From the NCBI GenBank assembly GCA_963575745.1, contig CAUYUJ010018066.1, forward strand, positions 1 through 64,000: a stretch of 64,000 nt of DNA, read 5' to 3'. Under the pieces are notes generated by a model, which was given only the letters and a program-made list of their open reading frames with translations, was not told the origin of the DNA and searched no databases. This stretch comes from Prorocentrum cordatum (Eukaryota; Sar; Dinophyceae; Prorocentrales; Prorocentraceae). A program made the position numbers and the translations under genes. Of the stretch, positions 51,700 through 61,790 are shown piece by piece (position 1 is the first letter of the stretch; each line of letters starts with the position of its first letter).

Positions 51700-52599
51700 G
51701 AGGGGGGGGAGGAGGACGATATATCGGAGATCAGGGGGCGTAAGGGCGAAGAGGGAAAGGTCGAGGACGATGGGGAGTAGCTATACTCCTCGGGGCACCA
51801 CGTCGGTACCCCCGCGCGGTCGAATGCCGCGTCGATGTTATATTGGCGATCGTTTCCACAGATGTCGCCCATGCCGCCTCGAAGGTGGTCGTGCCACGAT
51901 TATGGGCATCATGGACACGACGATCGAATTCGATCGTCATGTCCATGACGGCCGTCTTTATCTCGAGGTCTGGCACGACCGCCCTCGATGCGCCATGGCC
52001 CCCACGGCAATTGACCTCGAGGCACGCCACCGAAGATAGTCGAGCGCCTACCCAAGACATGACGTTCGATCGGTCGAACGAGCCCTCCCCGATCCGCGCC
52101 TTCACGCGCGCGGGCTGGCCGCGCCGCGCGCGCGCGGCCAGGGGGCTGCGCGGCCGCGCGCGGCAGCACACTCTCGGGCAGTAGAACCTGCGCGCGAGGC
52201 ATGTTGCTCGGGCGCGGGCGCAGTTGCAAACTTCCCAAATAGGACGAGAGAGGATGAGGAGGGAGGCGGAGGAGGAGGAGGAGGAGGAGGAGGAGGAGAG
52301 CGGAAAGAGGAGAAAGGCGAGGAGGAGGAGGAAGAGGAGGACGATGACGAGGACGAGGAAGGTTTGAAGAGAAGGAGGAAGCGAAGGAATAGGTTTTTCT
52401 GTTGTCACCAATCATACCTATCTTACATATTATTACACGCCCGCGTCTATGCTTACCTAACATTATATATACACTTAACGCGGGTGCCAGTACATGGCCG
52501 ATCGCTACATGGCCACATCGCATTGGTACGTATCTACATATTTTCAACCAAAATGGTCGGAATCCAAAATCGAAATTGAACCCAAAAACCAAGACATAA
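51700..52599. other. intergenic between gene B and retroelement 2
   Basis: Contains the palindrome at 51909-51948, a GC-rich patch (52090-52170), a (GGA)n tract at 52255-52350 and an AT-richer stretch (52380-52600). A 20-base stretch at 52541-52560, read on the minus strand, resembles the dinoflagellate spliced leader. A possible gene B first exon begins at 51872. Confidence 0.5.
51909..51948. repeat. 40-base near-perfect palindrome centred on GAATTC
   Basis: The inner 20 bases gacgatcgaattcgatcgtc (51919-51938) are perfectly self-complementary; the next 10 on each side match with one mismatch. Farther out, ggtcgtgcca (51887-51896) and its complement (51971-51980) extend a looser inverted repeat. 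Both strands therefore encode near-identical peptides (TIEFDRxVHD). Confidence 0.9.
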
Positions 52600-52619
52600 G
52601 GGCCGTCTCAAAAAAATTA

Positions 52620-52924
52620 CAGCTAGAGGATGTCAGGGTCCCCGCAGGTGCGGGGGGGATCGGTGCGCGATCTTGGCCGCGAAGCTGTTGGCTTGGTCGT
52701 GCCCGTAGTAGAGAGCCACTGCGCCCCCTGGGAGGTCCTCAAAGGCCTTCCCGGTGCGCGGCTCAACGCGGCTCCAGTGGAAGTTCGCGGCTCCCGAGCT
52801 TGTCAATGAGGTTGTTCAGGGGGCGCAGCAGTTCGGGTCCGAGTTGCGGGGCCTCCAAGGTCCTGGCGTCCGCGGCGAGAACTTGGGCGTGCGCGCCCGC
52901 CAGGGCCAGCCGGTTGGTCAGGCT
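52620..52924 (-). pseudogene. coding remnant after the methyltransferase stop
   Basis: In frame after the TAG: SLTNRLALAGAHAQVLAADA, then LRPLNNLIDKLGSRE. After another frame change near 52785: FHWSRVEPRTGKAFEDLPGG, then AVALYYGHDQANSFAAKIAH and a stop near 52625. This looks like further polyprotein, not a 3' UTR. The next domain in an intact relative could be RT, but none is seen. Confidence 0.4.
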
Positions 52925-53540
52925 CTAGATGTCCTTCTGCTCGGCAGAGCTGAGGGTGATCTCGGAGGTGTTGTAGTGGTCGATCTGGGTCTTGGTCAGG
53001 TCGTAGGGGAGGGGGCCTTCGAGTGCAACATGCTCGTGCTGGTTGGTACAGCGTCTCGCCAAGGAGAGTGCCCAGGGGTAAAGACCCTTCGAGACCATCC
53101 AAGACGTGAGCTTGCGGTGCCTCTTCGTGGGCTCCTCTGGGGGCCCGAGGCCCCACTCGCACATTGCGACTGAGATGAGATTGGCCCCTGTGCGCTTCTG
53201 CAATTGCTTGATCCTGGCCCGATCCCAGATCTTCGGGTAGCGTCCGTCGCTGGCCGTGTTCTCGAGCATCCACTCTCGGCCGTTGGCGTCGAGGCGCTCG
53301 CAGAGGTCGGCGGCGAAGTCCGTCATGATGTTACTCTCGATCTCCGCCTGACTGCTCCCGTCACCGTCTGGGTGCTCGAAGGTGCGAGTCCCGCCGTTCT
53401 TGAGGCACCAGGCCGAGTGGGTCGCGCACGGTGGGGCCAGCTGGTAGACGTTCGCCTCGTCGGGCCCGGGGGCTGCTCCTGCATCGAGAAGGAATCGTTC
53501 CCGCACCTGTGGATCGAGGACGTTGTGCTCGCCCTGGCCC
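52925..53540 (-). pseudogene. C5-type methyltransferase motifs IV and VI
   Basis: A 193-codon ORF continuing motif I from the other frame (GEHNVLDPQVRERFLLDAG). VYQLAPPCATHSAWCLKNG (PPC at about 53413-53440) matches motif IV with the catalytic Cys, and WMLENTASDGRYPKIW matches motif VI (ENV/ENP). The block AMCEWGLGPPEEPTKRHRKL with TSWMVSKGL follows, similar to the CxYG...RKxT block of retroelement-type C5 methyltransferase-like domains. Then NQHEHVALEGPLPYDL. TAG at 52925-52927, but the frame stays open for another 130 bases. Would methylate cytosine if active; this copy is broken. Confidence 0.65.
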
Positions 53541-54424
53541 AGCCTGAGCCAGGGGGTCCTTGAAGTACTCCGCGGACGGGGCCGTCTGGAGCCCAGCGTC
53601 GCGCATGGCCTTCGCGCAGTTCTCGGTGCCGGCGAAGATCTCTCGGGCGCGGATGCCCCAGGCGAAAGCAGGCTGGCGCAGGAGAGGCGCGAGGTTGGAG
53701 AAGTCCTCCTCCTCGGGCTCCTGGTTCCCGACGGCGCCCTCGCGTGTCGGGAGCTGCGCCTGCTGCATGCGTTTGCAGTGCATGCAGGGGGGTGGCCGGC
53801 TCGGTATCACTGGTCCTGCAACCTCTTCTGCTTCCAAATATAGCTCCCAACCCACTGCGAGCAGCTCCCTGACGGGCTTCCCGGCGATCGCCCAGGTCTT
53901 CAGGATCTCTCCGAAAGCCCGGCCCCGCAGGTAGACTCCCTGACTGGTGGCGTTTGGCGGCCGGATGACCCTCATGTGGCCTCTGTGGATCATGACGTGG
54001 ACCTCCTTCTCGCTGGCCTGAGTCGGTAGGACGGAATCTATCTCGAGTTGGTTCCAGTGGTTGATTCTCCAGACCCTGACCGTGGTCTTGCTGAGGGCCT
54101 TCAGCGGGAAGACGGCGATGCACCTGAAGTCCTTGTCGTGGCGAGGGTGCTGGACGTCGTGGCAATGCATCCTGAGCTCGGCTTCGCGTGGGGAGACGAA
54201 GGGCGGTGCGTCTCCCAGCGCGGCGGAGGCGGCTGTGGCGCCGTCCCAGAGCTCTCGGCGGAGCTGAGCAGCCAGGGCCTTAACGGCTGGCGCATCAGGC
54301 CCCTTGTCTTCCCACAGCAGCGCCGCCGCAATGTGGAGGACTAGGCGCTGCCTGAGCTCTGCGTCCCCTCCCTCGAGGCCCAGTCGGGTGCGCATCTCCT
54401 CGTCGGGGTGGAGCTCGTCCTGGA
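53541..54424 (-). pseudogene. protease-like segment and methyltransferase motif I
   Basis: In the frame of 53361-54395: LRQRLVLHIAAALLWEDKGP, then EAELRMHCHDVQHPRHDKDF, then IDSVLPTQASEKEVHVMIHR and GHMRVIRPP. The last word resembles the C-terminal His block of OTU-type cysteine proteases (GHxxxLxP); the catalytic Cys is not identified. Further on come CMHCKRMQQ and FAWGIRAREIFAGTENCAKA (53603-53650), which fits methyltransferase motif I (FxGxG...A), ending EYFKDPLAQAG. A single-base indel near 53540 ends the frame. Confidence 0.55.
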
Positions 54425-55069
54425 AATTCGAGGTAGTCCCACTCCTGGTCGTGCACGGTGAGCTTCCCGCGTCCTACCCCAGCTTCCTCGTCCCAGGTGG
54501 CGCTGCCGATGCTGAGATCCTGTGTGCTGCTCCGCCCGGCCTTCGACCCGATCTCGTCGAGTGCCCGTCCTGCTTCCTCAGCGAGGGTTGGCCCCCCATC
54601 GCGGGTTGCCTCCAGCAAGATCTCCTCCAGGCTCAGCTTGCTGTTCTCAGAGCGGGCGGGCGTGAGCCTGGCCAGGACGTGGGAGTGCAGGTAGTCGCTG
54701 ATGTCCCTCAGGGCTGACAGGGTTCCATCTTCCAGGATCTTCTCGATGATCCTCCGCCTCTCGATGGCGGCGGGGTGAGCCGTCTCTCCGGTGCCCTCCA
54801 CCGCTGGGTCCTGGGCGTGCGCGTCCAGCAGCCAGTCCTCCTCGGGGCCCTGAACTGCCTGCCTGAGCTCCTCCTCGAGGGCGGTGGTTTGGATGTCGTC
54901 GAAAGCTGCGGGGGGTGCCCACGCCGCCGGCGGGCCTCCCGCTCGGCTGCCTCCCGAGGCCGCCCCCGACGCCTCTCCAGCGCTCCCTCCAGCTCGTTTG
55001 CTGTCTGCCTCGGCTTTGGCTTGTGCCCGGAGCTGTGCGGCCCGTCCATCGACCGAGGCGGGATCAACC
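54425..55069 (-). pseudogene. helical linker of retroelement 2
   Basis: A third frame reads AKVDPASVDGRAAQLRAQAK, then AWAPPAAFDDIQTTALEEEL, then RRRIIEKILEDGTLSALRDI and ENSKLSLEEILLEATRDGGP: amphipathic helices. The change from the zinc-finger frame is near the GGGGG around 55070. The change to the next frame is in AAA at 54424-54426, where DYLEF passes to QDELHPDEEMRTRLG if one base is removed. Confidence 0.5.
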
Positions 55070-55212
55070 TTCGCCCCCGACCGTAGTCGAGGCTGCCAAG
55101 CCCCTTGATGGCTTCGTGCGAGTGTGCGCAGGTCCCCGCAGCCTTAGGGCAACCGGCCCAAGTGCAAGCGCCCCAGCAGATGACCTTCCCGTTCTTGTCG
55201 CGGGGGGGGGGT
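55070..55212 (-). pseudogene. CCCH zinc finger, reached by frameshift
   Basis: In a frame one base away from the gag-like ORF the minus strand reads KHPPPRDKNGKVICWGACTW, then AGCPKAAGTCAHSHEAIKGL and GSLDYGRG. The C-x3-C-x4-C-x5-C-x-H-x-H pattern is a good zinc finger. The 55064-57859 ORF instead gives a Gly/Ala/Arg nonsense tail. The switch lies at ten C on the minus strand (55202-55211); one extra C would restore the finger frame. Confidence 0.65.
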
Positions 55213-57780
55213 GCTTGACGGACCGGCCGATCTCGCTGGAGGTCAGCGCCTTGCCCGCTGGATAGGCCCGAGCTGCGGGCCGCTTCTGGGCCGCGGCCTT
55301 CTTTGCGGCGGCTCCTGCCTTCCCGGCGCCCAGCCCAGGGGTAGTCGGCGTCTCCTGGTCGGCCGAAGTCTGCTCCTCAGCCCTCCCGGCCTTGGGGGTC
55401 TTCGGAGGCCCGGCGCGCAGGTTCTGGCGCAGGAGCCTCTGAAGTCGCCGAGCTTGGCGAGGAACGCACACCAACTGGCAGTAGCCGTCCGGCGCGTCGA
55501 GGTCGTGCACACTCGGGAACGTCAACCAAGCGCTCCCAGTCGGTCCTGCGGGGGCGAGAGCGATAGTCTTGATGTCCTCCCTGCGCGGGCTGGTGAGGCC
55601 CAGGATCCGACGCACCTCTCTCCGCTTCTCCCGAAGCTGCTCACACCAAGTCGCGGCAAGCTCCTCCCACAGACTGTGCACGTTGTCGGCGGGGAAGGCC
55701 ACGTCATCCTCCTCATAGGCCAGGCGTGGGGTCTCCAAGGCCCGACGCCTCTCCCGCTCGTGCATTCGCCCGTAGACCAGACCGAAAACGGTAATGGCGT
55801 TCTCGGATTGCCTCACCCACTGAGAGAAGACGACCGGGTGCCGCGGGCGCGGCTCGAACTTGCACGAGGTGGGCATGGTGTAGGCGTCAAACACCTCCGC
55901 CTTGCAGTGCGGGAAGTCTGCCACGGAGACCGACCGCTCGGCCAAGTCTTTGTGGTCTCGACCTCCCCAGCAGAAGGCCGCGACGCCGTACGCCATCCTG
56001 TTGGTCACCGTGGTGGGCCAGTTCACCGCCTGCATCACGTGCTCGGCATGCTCGCAGGCACGCTCGAGTCCGTGGAACAGCTCCCGACCAGCGAGCGCAC
56101 CGCAAACCTCCACGTCGAGGGTGTCGCAACCTCGGGCCAGGTATACGTCCAGCTCTTCGGCCCGCCCGATGGCGCCGAGGGCCCCACGTTGAGCGACCTT
56201 TTCCTCCTCACCAGATCTGCGCAGGCTATCCACCGCCTGCAGCAATCTCATGTTGTCCAGGTGCTGCTGATCCTGACCGTTGTGGAGGACCTGCGCGTAG
56301 GTGGTGATGGCTGCCGAAGGATCGTTCTCTCCAGCCCCTGCGGCGCACCTCCGATCAGGTTGGCCTGGGGGCTTGACCAGCCCGCCTTGCCCGTAGGCGC
56401 CTCTGTTGGTGAACATCTGCCCGAGGTTCGGGACGAGGCCTGGCATCAGACCTGGAGGTGTGAGGCGCGAGGCCCCAGGTACTCGCCCGCCAGGCGCGGT
56501 GGCCGGCGGCGGTAGGGGTGGAGCGCTTGCTGCTGGGTCCAGCCCGGGGGGAACCGCGGGCTGGCTTGGCTCTTGGCTGGCGTCGGGGCGGCGCTCGGCG
56601 TCGAGCTTCAGGAGGCTGCTGGCAAGCGGTGGGCTCACGCTCTCGTCCCGCTCGGCCCGAACGCGATCCAGCATTCGTTCCCATCGGCCGACGTGGGTCT
56701 GATACCTGACCCGCTCGTCAGCTCCGCTGTTGCGCATGAGGCGCTGGGTGTACTTGATGAGGTGCCCCAGGACAACGGTGATGTCCTCGTCGTACCCGGC
56801 CGCGACGCTCTGTAGCGCGGAGGCGTCGTCTGACCCTCCTTCGTGAGCTGCAAGGTACAGCCCCAGCATGGTGGTGTTCTCCTCCTCCGGGACCTTTCCG
56901 GGGCTGCGCGAGGAGCGGCGCGGGGCGGGGGTGGCTCGATCGCGCTCCTCGCCCAGGCCCAATCCAACGCCAAAGGGCGGCTTGGGGGAGCTGCTGCGGT
57001 CAAGTCTCGCCCAGTGCTTCCTGAGCTGTGTGTCCACCCCGTCGGCGGCGGTGGGCTGTGCGCTGCTGGCATCGCCTGCTGCACCAGCTGGATGCTGACA
57101 TACAAGCTGGTCGCCTCGGGCCCGAAGCTGGGCCCACAGGGGGCGGCTGATCCTCTTGGCCTTCCCGCCCACTGGGACCCCGCTCCATGGGTGTAGTTTC
57201 TCCCACACTGGTTTGCTCACGACGATGCCGTTCACGCTGTTCCCAAGCTCCTCTGCACCGAGGGGTGGGTGGTGTAGGAGTCCCTCGAGGTATCCAGTGG
57301 GGAGCTTGCCCCGGTCGCTGGTGGCGGTTGCGTGCTCGATCCCCGCGGTCTTGAAGGTAAAGCAGATCTGCTCGATGTCGCCAGGCGAGCGGTCCTTGGC
57401 ACCCGGCTCCTCAACGTCCACCACGGTTAGGCCGCCGTCCCCCAACGGGCCCTCTCCGGGCCTTGACCTGCCCAAGAACACGATCCACTGCGGTCCAGCC
57501 GCCCGCTGCGCTCGAACGCGCAGGACCATGTAGTCGCTCTGGTCTGTCTCCTCGCTCGGGGGCGGGTCTGGCGCTCTGTGACAGGGGCACCCTTGGGGAA
57601 AGTGAAGCTTCGAACCGAACGCTAGCGGGCGGAGCCCGCGGCGCAGGCGGCACCTCGCGGGGGGACGGGCTTGCCGCTGCCTGCCCACGACGAACCTCGG
57701 GCCCTCGGCTTCCATCTGCGGGAGGGGCCGTGGTCGCGGGAGCCCCTGACTCGCGCGCCCGAGGGCTGCGGCTGCGGACG
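55213..57780 (-). CDS. large gag-like protein of retroelement 2
   Basis: The main part of a 931-codon ORF (55064-57859). The first 50 or so codons overlap the previous frame. Segments: QWIVFLGRSRPGEGPLGDGG; HPWSGVPVGGKAKRISRPLW; helical TTMLGLYLAAHEGGSDDASA and GHLIKYTQRLMRNSGADERV; a Pro-rich hinge; then a helix-rich core (TTYAQVLHNGQDQQHLDNMR; RACEHAEHVMQAVNWPTTVT; RHPVVFSQWVRQSENAITVF). A Lys/Ala-rich tail precedes the CCCH finger, which lies in another frame because of the C10 run at 55202-55211. The Gag-like role is an inference from the helical core plus C-terminal zinc finger and position upstream of enzymatic motifs. Confidence 0.55.
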
Positions 57781-57784
57781 ACCC

Positions 57785-58680
57785 GACGCTTAAAGCCTGA
57801 GAAGAGTCCGCGGCTCGGCGTAGTAGCAGTAGCCTGCGCCGCTCTGCCAGCCCCCCCACCTAGGTGCAGGAGGCAAGGTGGTTCACCCTCGGCGTTGCCA
57901 ACTGCCTGGCGGTAGCAGGTCACCTGGGAGCACTTGTCGCGGTACCGAGAGGCCCTGTAGACCTGCGAGTGATGGGCACAGAGGTGGGCGAAGGAGTTCC
58001 TCCCGTCGCTGGGGGGCGGGAGGTCGGAAGCCTGGCCGTCCTCCGTGAGCAGGGTGGTCGGCGCGGCCTCCGAGCCATCGCGGCAGCCGCCGGGGGCTAA
58101 GGGGCGGGCGCCTCCACGAAGTACGATTCCCACCCGGACCGCCTCGCGTGGCTTGTCCTCAGCCTCCACCTCTGACTCGGACTCCTGATCAAGGACCTCT
58201 GCGACACTTCCTGTAACGCCTGGCTCCGCAGCGCCTGTCTTGCGACGGCGGCGTCGCCGGCAGCAGAAAGAGCGGCCGCAGGACAAGAGGCAGCACGTGA
58301 ACACAATGACTCGCCACGTACCGCGCCCGAGATCCCGGAAGGCCCGCCAGAGTAGGAAGATGCCGCGGCAGGAGGTGAACTTGGCGTGGGAGCCGATGTC
58401 CACGATCGCTTCGGAGTCCAGGGCTGCGCACTCCTTGCAGTGGATCTCCCCGGGCCGATCTCGGCAGAACATGTTGCGGCAAAGATGGATCGAACGGCCC
58501 TCAAGCGTCTCCAGCTCCTGGCGGAGCGCGCGAGAGCTGGCCCCCTTCACGCTCAGGTAATCTACCCAGAGGCCGGTCCGGTCGATCCGCTTGGGCTCAG
58601 CGAGGTCGATCCGCACTCGCGCCACATGGTCGTCAATCTTGACAACACGTCGTTCGGCCTCCTCCCCGTTCCACGACCCT
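57785..58680 (-). pseudogene. Cys/His-rich segment of retroelement 2
   Basis: In the frame of 57411-58826 the sequence reads KIDDHVARVRIDLAEPKRID, then HLCRNMFCRDRPGEIHCKEC (four Cys, probable zinc site). A hydrophobic patch follows (VIVFTCCLLSCGRSFCC). An acidic stretch is then followed by FAHLCAHHSQVYRASRYRDK and CSQVTCYRQAVGNAEG (Cys/His cluster, second possible zinc site). Below about 57780 the true coding moves to the frame of 55064-57859. Confidence 0.5.
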
Positions 58681-59484
58681 TCGCCTTCTTGCTGTAGTAC
58701 TCGGTGGTCGTGGCGGGTCCGGTCTCTGGCCCCATCCAGTGGATCTGGGCGAGGGCAGGCGGAGCCGGCGGCAGGTACCTTTCGGCAGCTGCATCGCCAG
58801 GCTCTCGCCGGCGGCACTTGAAGCACCGCGCCAGAAGACCAATCAACCAGAGGGCGGCGGCACAGGGGGCCAGCAGCGCCCGGCAGCTATGGGCGAGGAA
58901 GGCGAGCATCGCGAGGAAGGCCAGGAAGAGGAACGTCCACGCCACCACCGGCCAGGCGGCCCCGAAGACCGTCAGGCCCAGCTTCTCGAGGGCGTAGAAG
59001 AACCAGCCGCCCTCCTTGGTCAGCCAGCCCGTCTCGGCGCGGGTCGAGAAGGCGCTCCCGAGGCTGTCCAGCTTCTCGCACGCGCCCCCGCCCATGCCGC
59101 TCATGCGCCAGGCCCAGGTGCCCTCGCCCAAGGGCTTCCAGCCCAGCGCCCAGACGCCCCAGCCGCCAATCCAGGACTCTCCGTCACCGGTGCCGCCGGT
59201 GGCGTTGCTGGTGTTGCCGACTCCTCCGGCGGTGTGGGTGGGCGGCTGAGGGGGCGCACCCGGCGGCCCCCTGTCGGGCGGCGCCTGGGTGCTGCCAGCA
59301 GCCTCGCCTCCCTCCTCTGGCTCGCCGGTCTCCGCGCCGCACTCGGAGTCGTCGTAGTGCGGCGCGGCGCGCCCAGGCAGGGCCTCGCGGGCATCGGCTG
59401 GGCCGGCCCGCCCGGCTCGGGCCGCCGCTGCGCCGAGCGGCCCGCGCCAGTCGTAGGCGGCCGCGCTGGCGGCCAGCGCGGCCA
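58562..59484 (-). pseudogene. N-terminal membrane protein segment of retroelement 2
   Basis: The frame runs from ATG 59482-59484 (MAALAASAAAYDWRGPLG); the longer frame through the (GA)n tract is ignored. Residues about 1-110 are Ala/Gly/Pro-rich. Two hydrophobic segments follow: LTVFGAAWPVVAWTFLFLAF with LAMLAFLAH, and ALLAPCAAALWLIGLLA, then a basic cytosolic-type tail CFKCRRREPGD. After YYSKKAKGRGTGRR the reading passes to the next frame at a GGGGAGGAGG stretch near 58665. Membrane anchoring is inferred from the hydrophobic stretches only. Confidence 0.5.
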
Positions 59485-59584
59485 TCCCGCGCGCGGGACC
59501 CGCCGGCGCGCCAGGCGCCAGGCGGCCATCGCACACGCGCTTCCGGGCGCCTGGGGGCGCCCAGACCTCCTGAGGTCGGCCCCA

Positions 59585-59813
<229 letters not shown>

Positions 59814-60130
59814 ATCTCGTCGCCCCTCATGCAGTGATCATTGCAGATGCATGTCTTGCATGTGGGGCAATCGTGATTCGCCGCTCTGTCGCAAACGGAA
59901 CATCAAATGCCCCCCGCGCGGGGGCGCTGTCCCGCCCCCCCCCCGCGCCGGGGGCCGCCCGGCCGCAGTCGGCGCCAGCGGTTGGGCCGCGGGCGCCGTC
60001 GCTGCGCTCGCCTGGGCCAAAGAACCCGCGCCTGAGGCCGCTGGCGAAGATGCCCCTTTTGGGTGCCATTATATATGATGTTGGCCAAGATGACGATATC
60101 AGGCATCGCGCTCTGCTTCCCTTGTCCCCA
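59814..60130. other. intergenic, no supported gene
   Basis: GC-rich, open in several frames, without protein character. Contains a CCCCCC/GGGGGC-rich patch around 59910-59960. Confidence 0.4.
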
Positions 60131-60712
60131 TCAGCTGGGGGCCTCCATCTTCGTCGCGTGAGTCTGTGCTGCTACTTCTTCTTCAGCAATCAATTCGACT
60201 CTCCGCACCTCTTCGCGGGCTCGCAGTTTCTCTGCCTCGGGCCGAGCATAGCTCTCACCTGCGGCGATTCGGTTCGAGTCGGCCCGACGCGTGGCAGCAG
60301 CGGGCCCTGCCGCCAATTGCGCGCTGCGACTCTCAACTGCCTGCAGTTCCACGGCTGCCCGCGCCGCCGTCGCCCGCCTAGCCTCGCGGGCCCCCCGGGC
60401 CGCGCGCCTCGCCTCCCCCGCCAAGGTGTTCTCGTGGGGGCGCGCCGGGCGGTCAGGGGCGACGGTGTTCTCGAGCCTGTTGGCCAACTCTCGCATTTCA
60501 GCCGCCGCTGAAGCCTGCCGGCGCCCCTCCAGAGCGCGCGCAGCGGCCATGATCTCCCGGCCCCCTTCCAGCTGCAGGGCGGCAGCCCCCAGTTGTCGAA
60601 TCTCTGCCCGCTGCAATTGTCCGCGCATCTCGGCCAGATCTCGCCCCCAGGCCCCAATTAACTCGACCCTCTTATTTGGCTCTGCTTCTCGCCGCCCACT
60701 GGCCCGTAACAC
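60131..60712 (-). CDS. coiled-coil protein, gag-like
   Basis: A 193-codon ORF, almost entirely Ala/Glu/Arg helix (ELIGAWGRDLAEMRGQLQRA; REEVRRVELIAEEEVAAQTH), predicted coiled coil, no Cys. It has the same style as the N-terminal coiled coil of the copia element at 22.6-23.4 kb and lies downstream of the second dispersed-repeat copy, so it may be the Gag start of another retroelement whose remainder is missing. No domain recognised. Confidence 0.4.
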   Translation of the reverse strand: MLRASGRREAEPNKRVELIGAWGRDLAEMRGQLQRAEIRQLGAAALQLEGGREIMAAARALEGRRQASAAAEMRELANRLENTVAPDRPARPHENTLAGEARRAARGAREARRATAARAAVELQAVESRSAQLAAGPAAATRRADSNRIAAGESYARPEAEKLRAREEVRRVELIAEEEVAAQTHATKMEAPS

Positions 60713-60796
60713 GGCGCAATCGCGCGACGCAGGAACCGCGCAAGGAGGCCGCGGGAAGTTGAGGTGGCAAAGATCGCGGCTGTTCGAGCACCCAAA

Positions 60797-61790
60797 TTAG
60801 ACGAGCCTCCTACGCTGGCCAGACATGCCAGGGCACCGCGACTCTGGCACTTCAGCACACTCAAGGCCAAAGTTAGCACGCTCGGCATTGATCCGCACGC
60901 TGAAATTGTTCGACCTCCCCGACGAGCCAGACAGATCCGACGCCTCTGATCGCAGTCTAGGAGACCTGGGCCTGCCCCTCTCAGCGCTTCCGTTCCGTGG
61001 AGAGCGGGCGCGTATATTCGGGGATTCAAGCGTCGCGGCCCCCCCGGGGGATCCTGGCGCATAGCCCCCGGGGTCCCCCCCCGGAAAGCGCGCGGGGCGC
61101 TGCTCTGGGGCGTCGCCGGATCTGCTTCGCTTTCCGAGGGTCGCGGCGAGGTCGCAGGAAGACTGATTGGCCCCCGTCTCTGCTCGTCCGTCGGTCGAAC
61201 ATCGCCCCCCGCGAAATCCTCGCCCATCGCGCCCTCCAAGTGTCGTTCTAGAGAGCCGTATGACGGGGTCGCCGCGTCTTCGCCGCGAAAATGAGGCCGC
61301 TCTGCCGCGAAATGTGGCAGATCGCCCAGCGGAGCGGGAATCGCGGGGCCATGGGCCCCGCGCCCCCCCTCGCGCGGCCCCTGGCTCTCGCAATCTCCGA
61401 TCGGTGCTGGCGTTGATCCACGAGAGAAATCCCCTCTGATGATATCGTTTCCGCGCCGCGGTCGTCGCTGGGAGGGCGCTCGGAAGCGCCCGCTCGGTTG
61501 TCGAGCAGGAGGAGGTAATCATGTAATTCATGTCCGTGCTCAGAGATGACCTTGCCCTTGAGCCCCAGCGCGTTTGGACGGGGTTCTTCCGAATCTGAGA
61601 AATTCCAGTATACCTTTCCACGAGGGCGCGCGCCAGGCCCCACGTATTCTTCAGCGGAGTCGGGTTCTCCAGGAGCCTACGCGCTTTTTTCATCAACAGG
61701 ACGTTCGTCACCCTGGAACGGCAGGAACATCGCTCTTCCTTCAGGCAAGACCTCTTTCGTCGAGGACCGAACTTTCGGCTGATAACCAAT
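60797..61790 (-). pseudogene. Arg/Gly/Ser-rich frames, unknown
   Basis: Overlapping minus-strand frames with Arg/Gly/Pro/Ser bias. Short credible words (FSVRINAERANFGLECAEVP; GKVISEHGHELHDYLLLLDN) suggest a decayed coding region continuing toward the coiled-coil ORF. No family. Confidence 0.3.

Larger units (their letters stand above)
52600..59484 (-). mobile_element. second large retroelement-like polyprotein with C5-type methyltransferase half
   Basis: A chain of minus-strand ORFs that read as one polyprotein when short indels are allowed: membrane segment (59.0-58.8 kb), Cys-rich region (58.6-57.8 kb), large gag-like ORF (57.78-55.2 kb), CCCH finger (55.2-55.07 kb), helical linker, protease-like segment (54.4-53.9 kb), then methyltransferase motifs I, IV and VI (53.65-53.24 kb). 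No RT, RNase H or integrase/recombinase is present before the coding signal ends near 52.62 kb. Either the 3' half is lost or this is a different gene class. Frame changes map near 58665, 55202-55211, about 55070, 54424-54426, about 53540 and about 52785. Confidence 0.65.
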
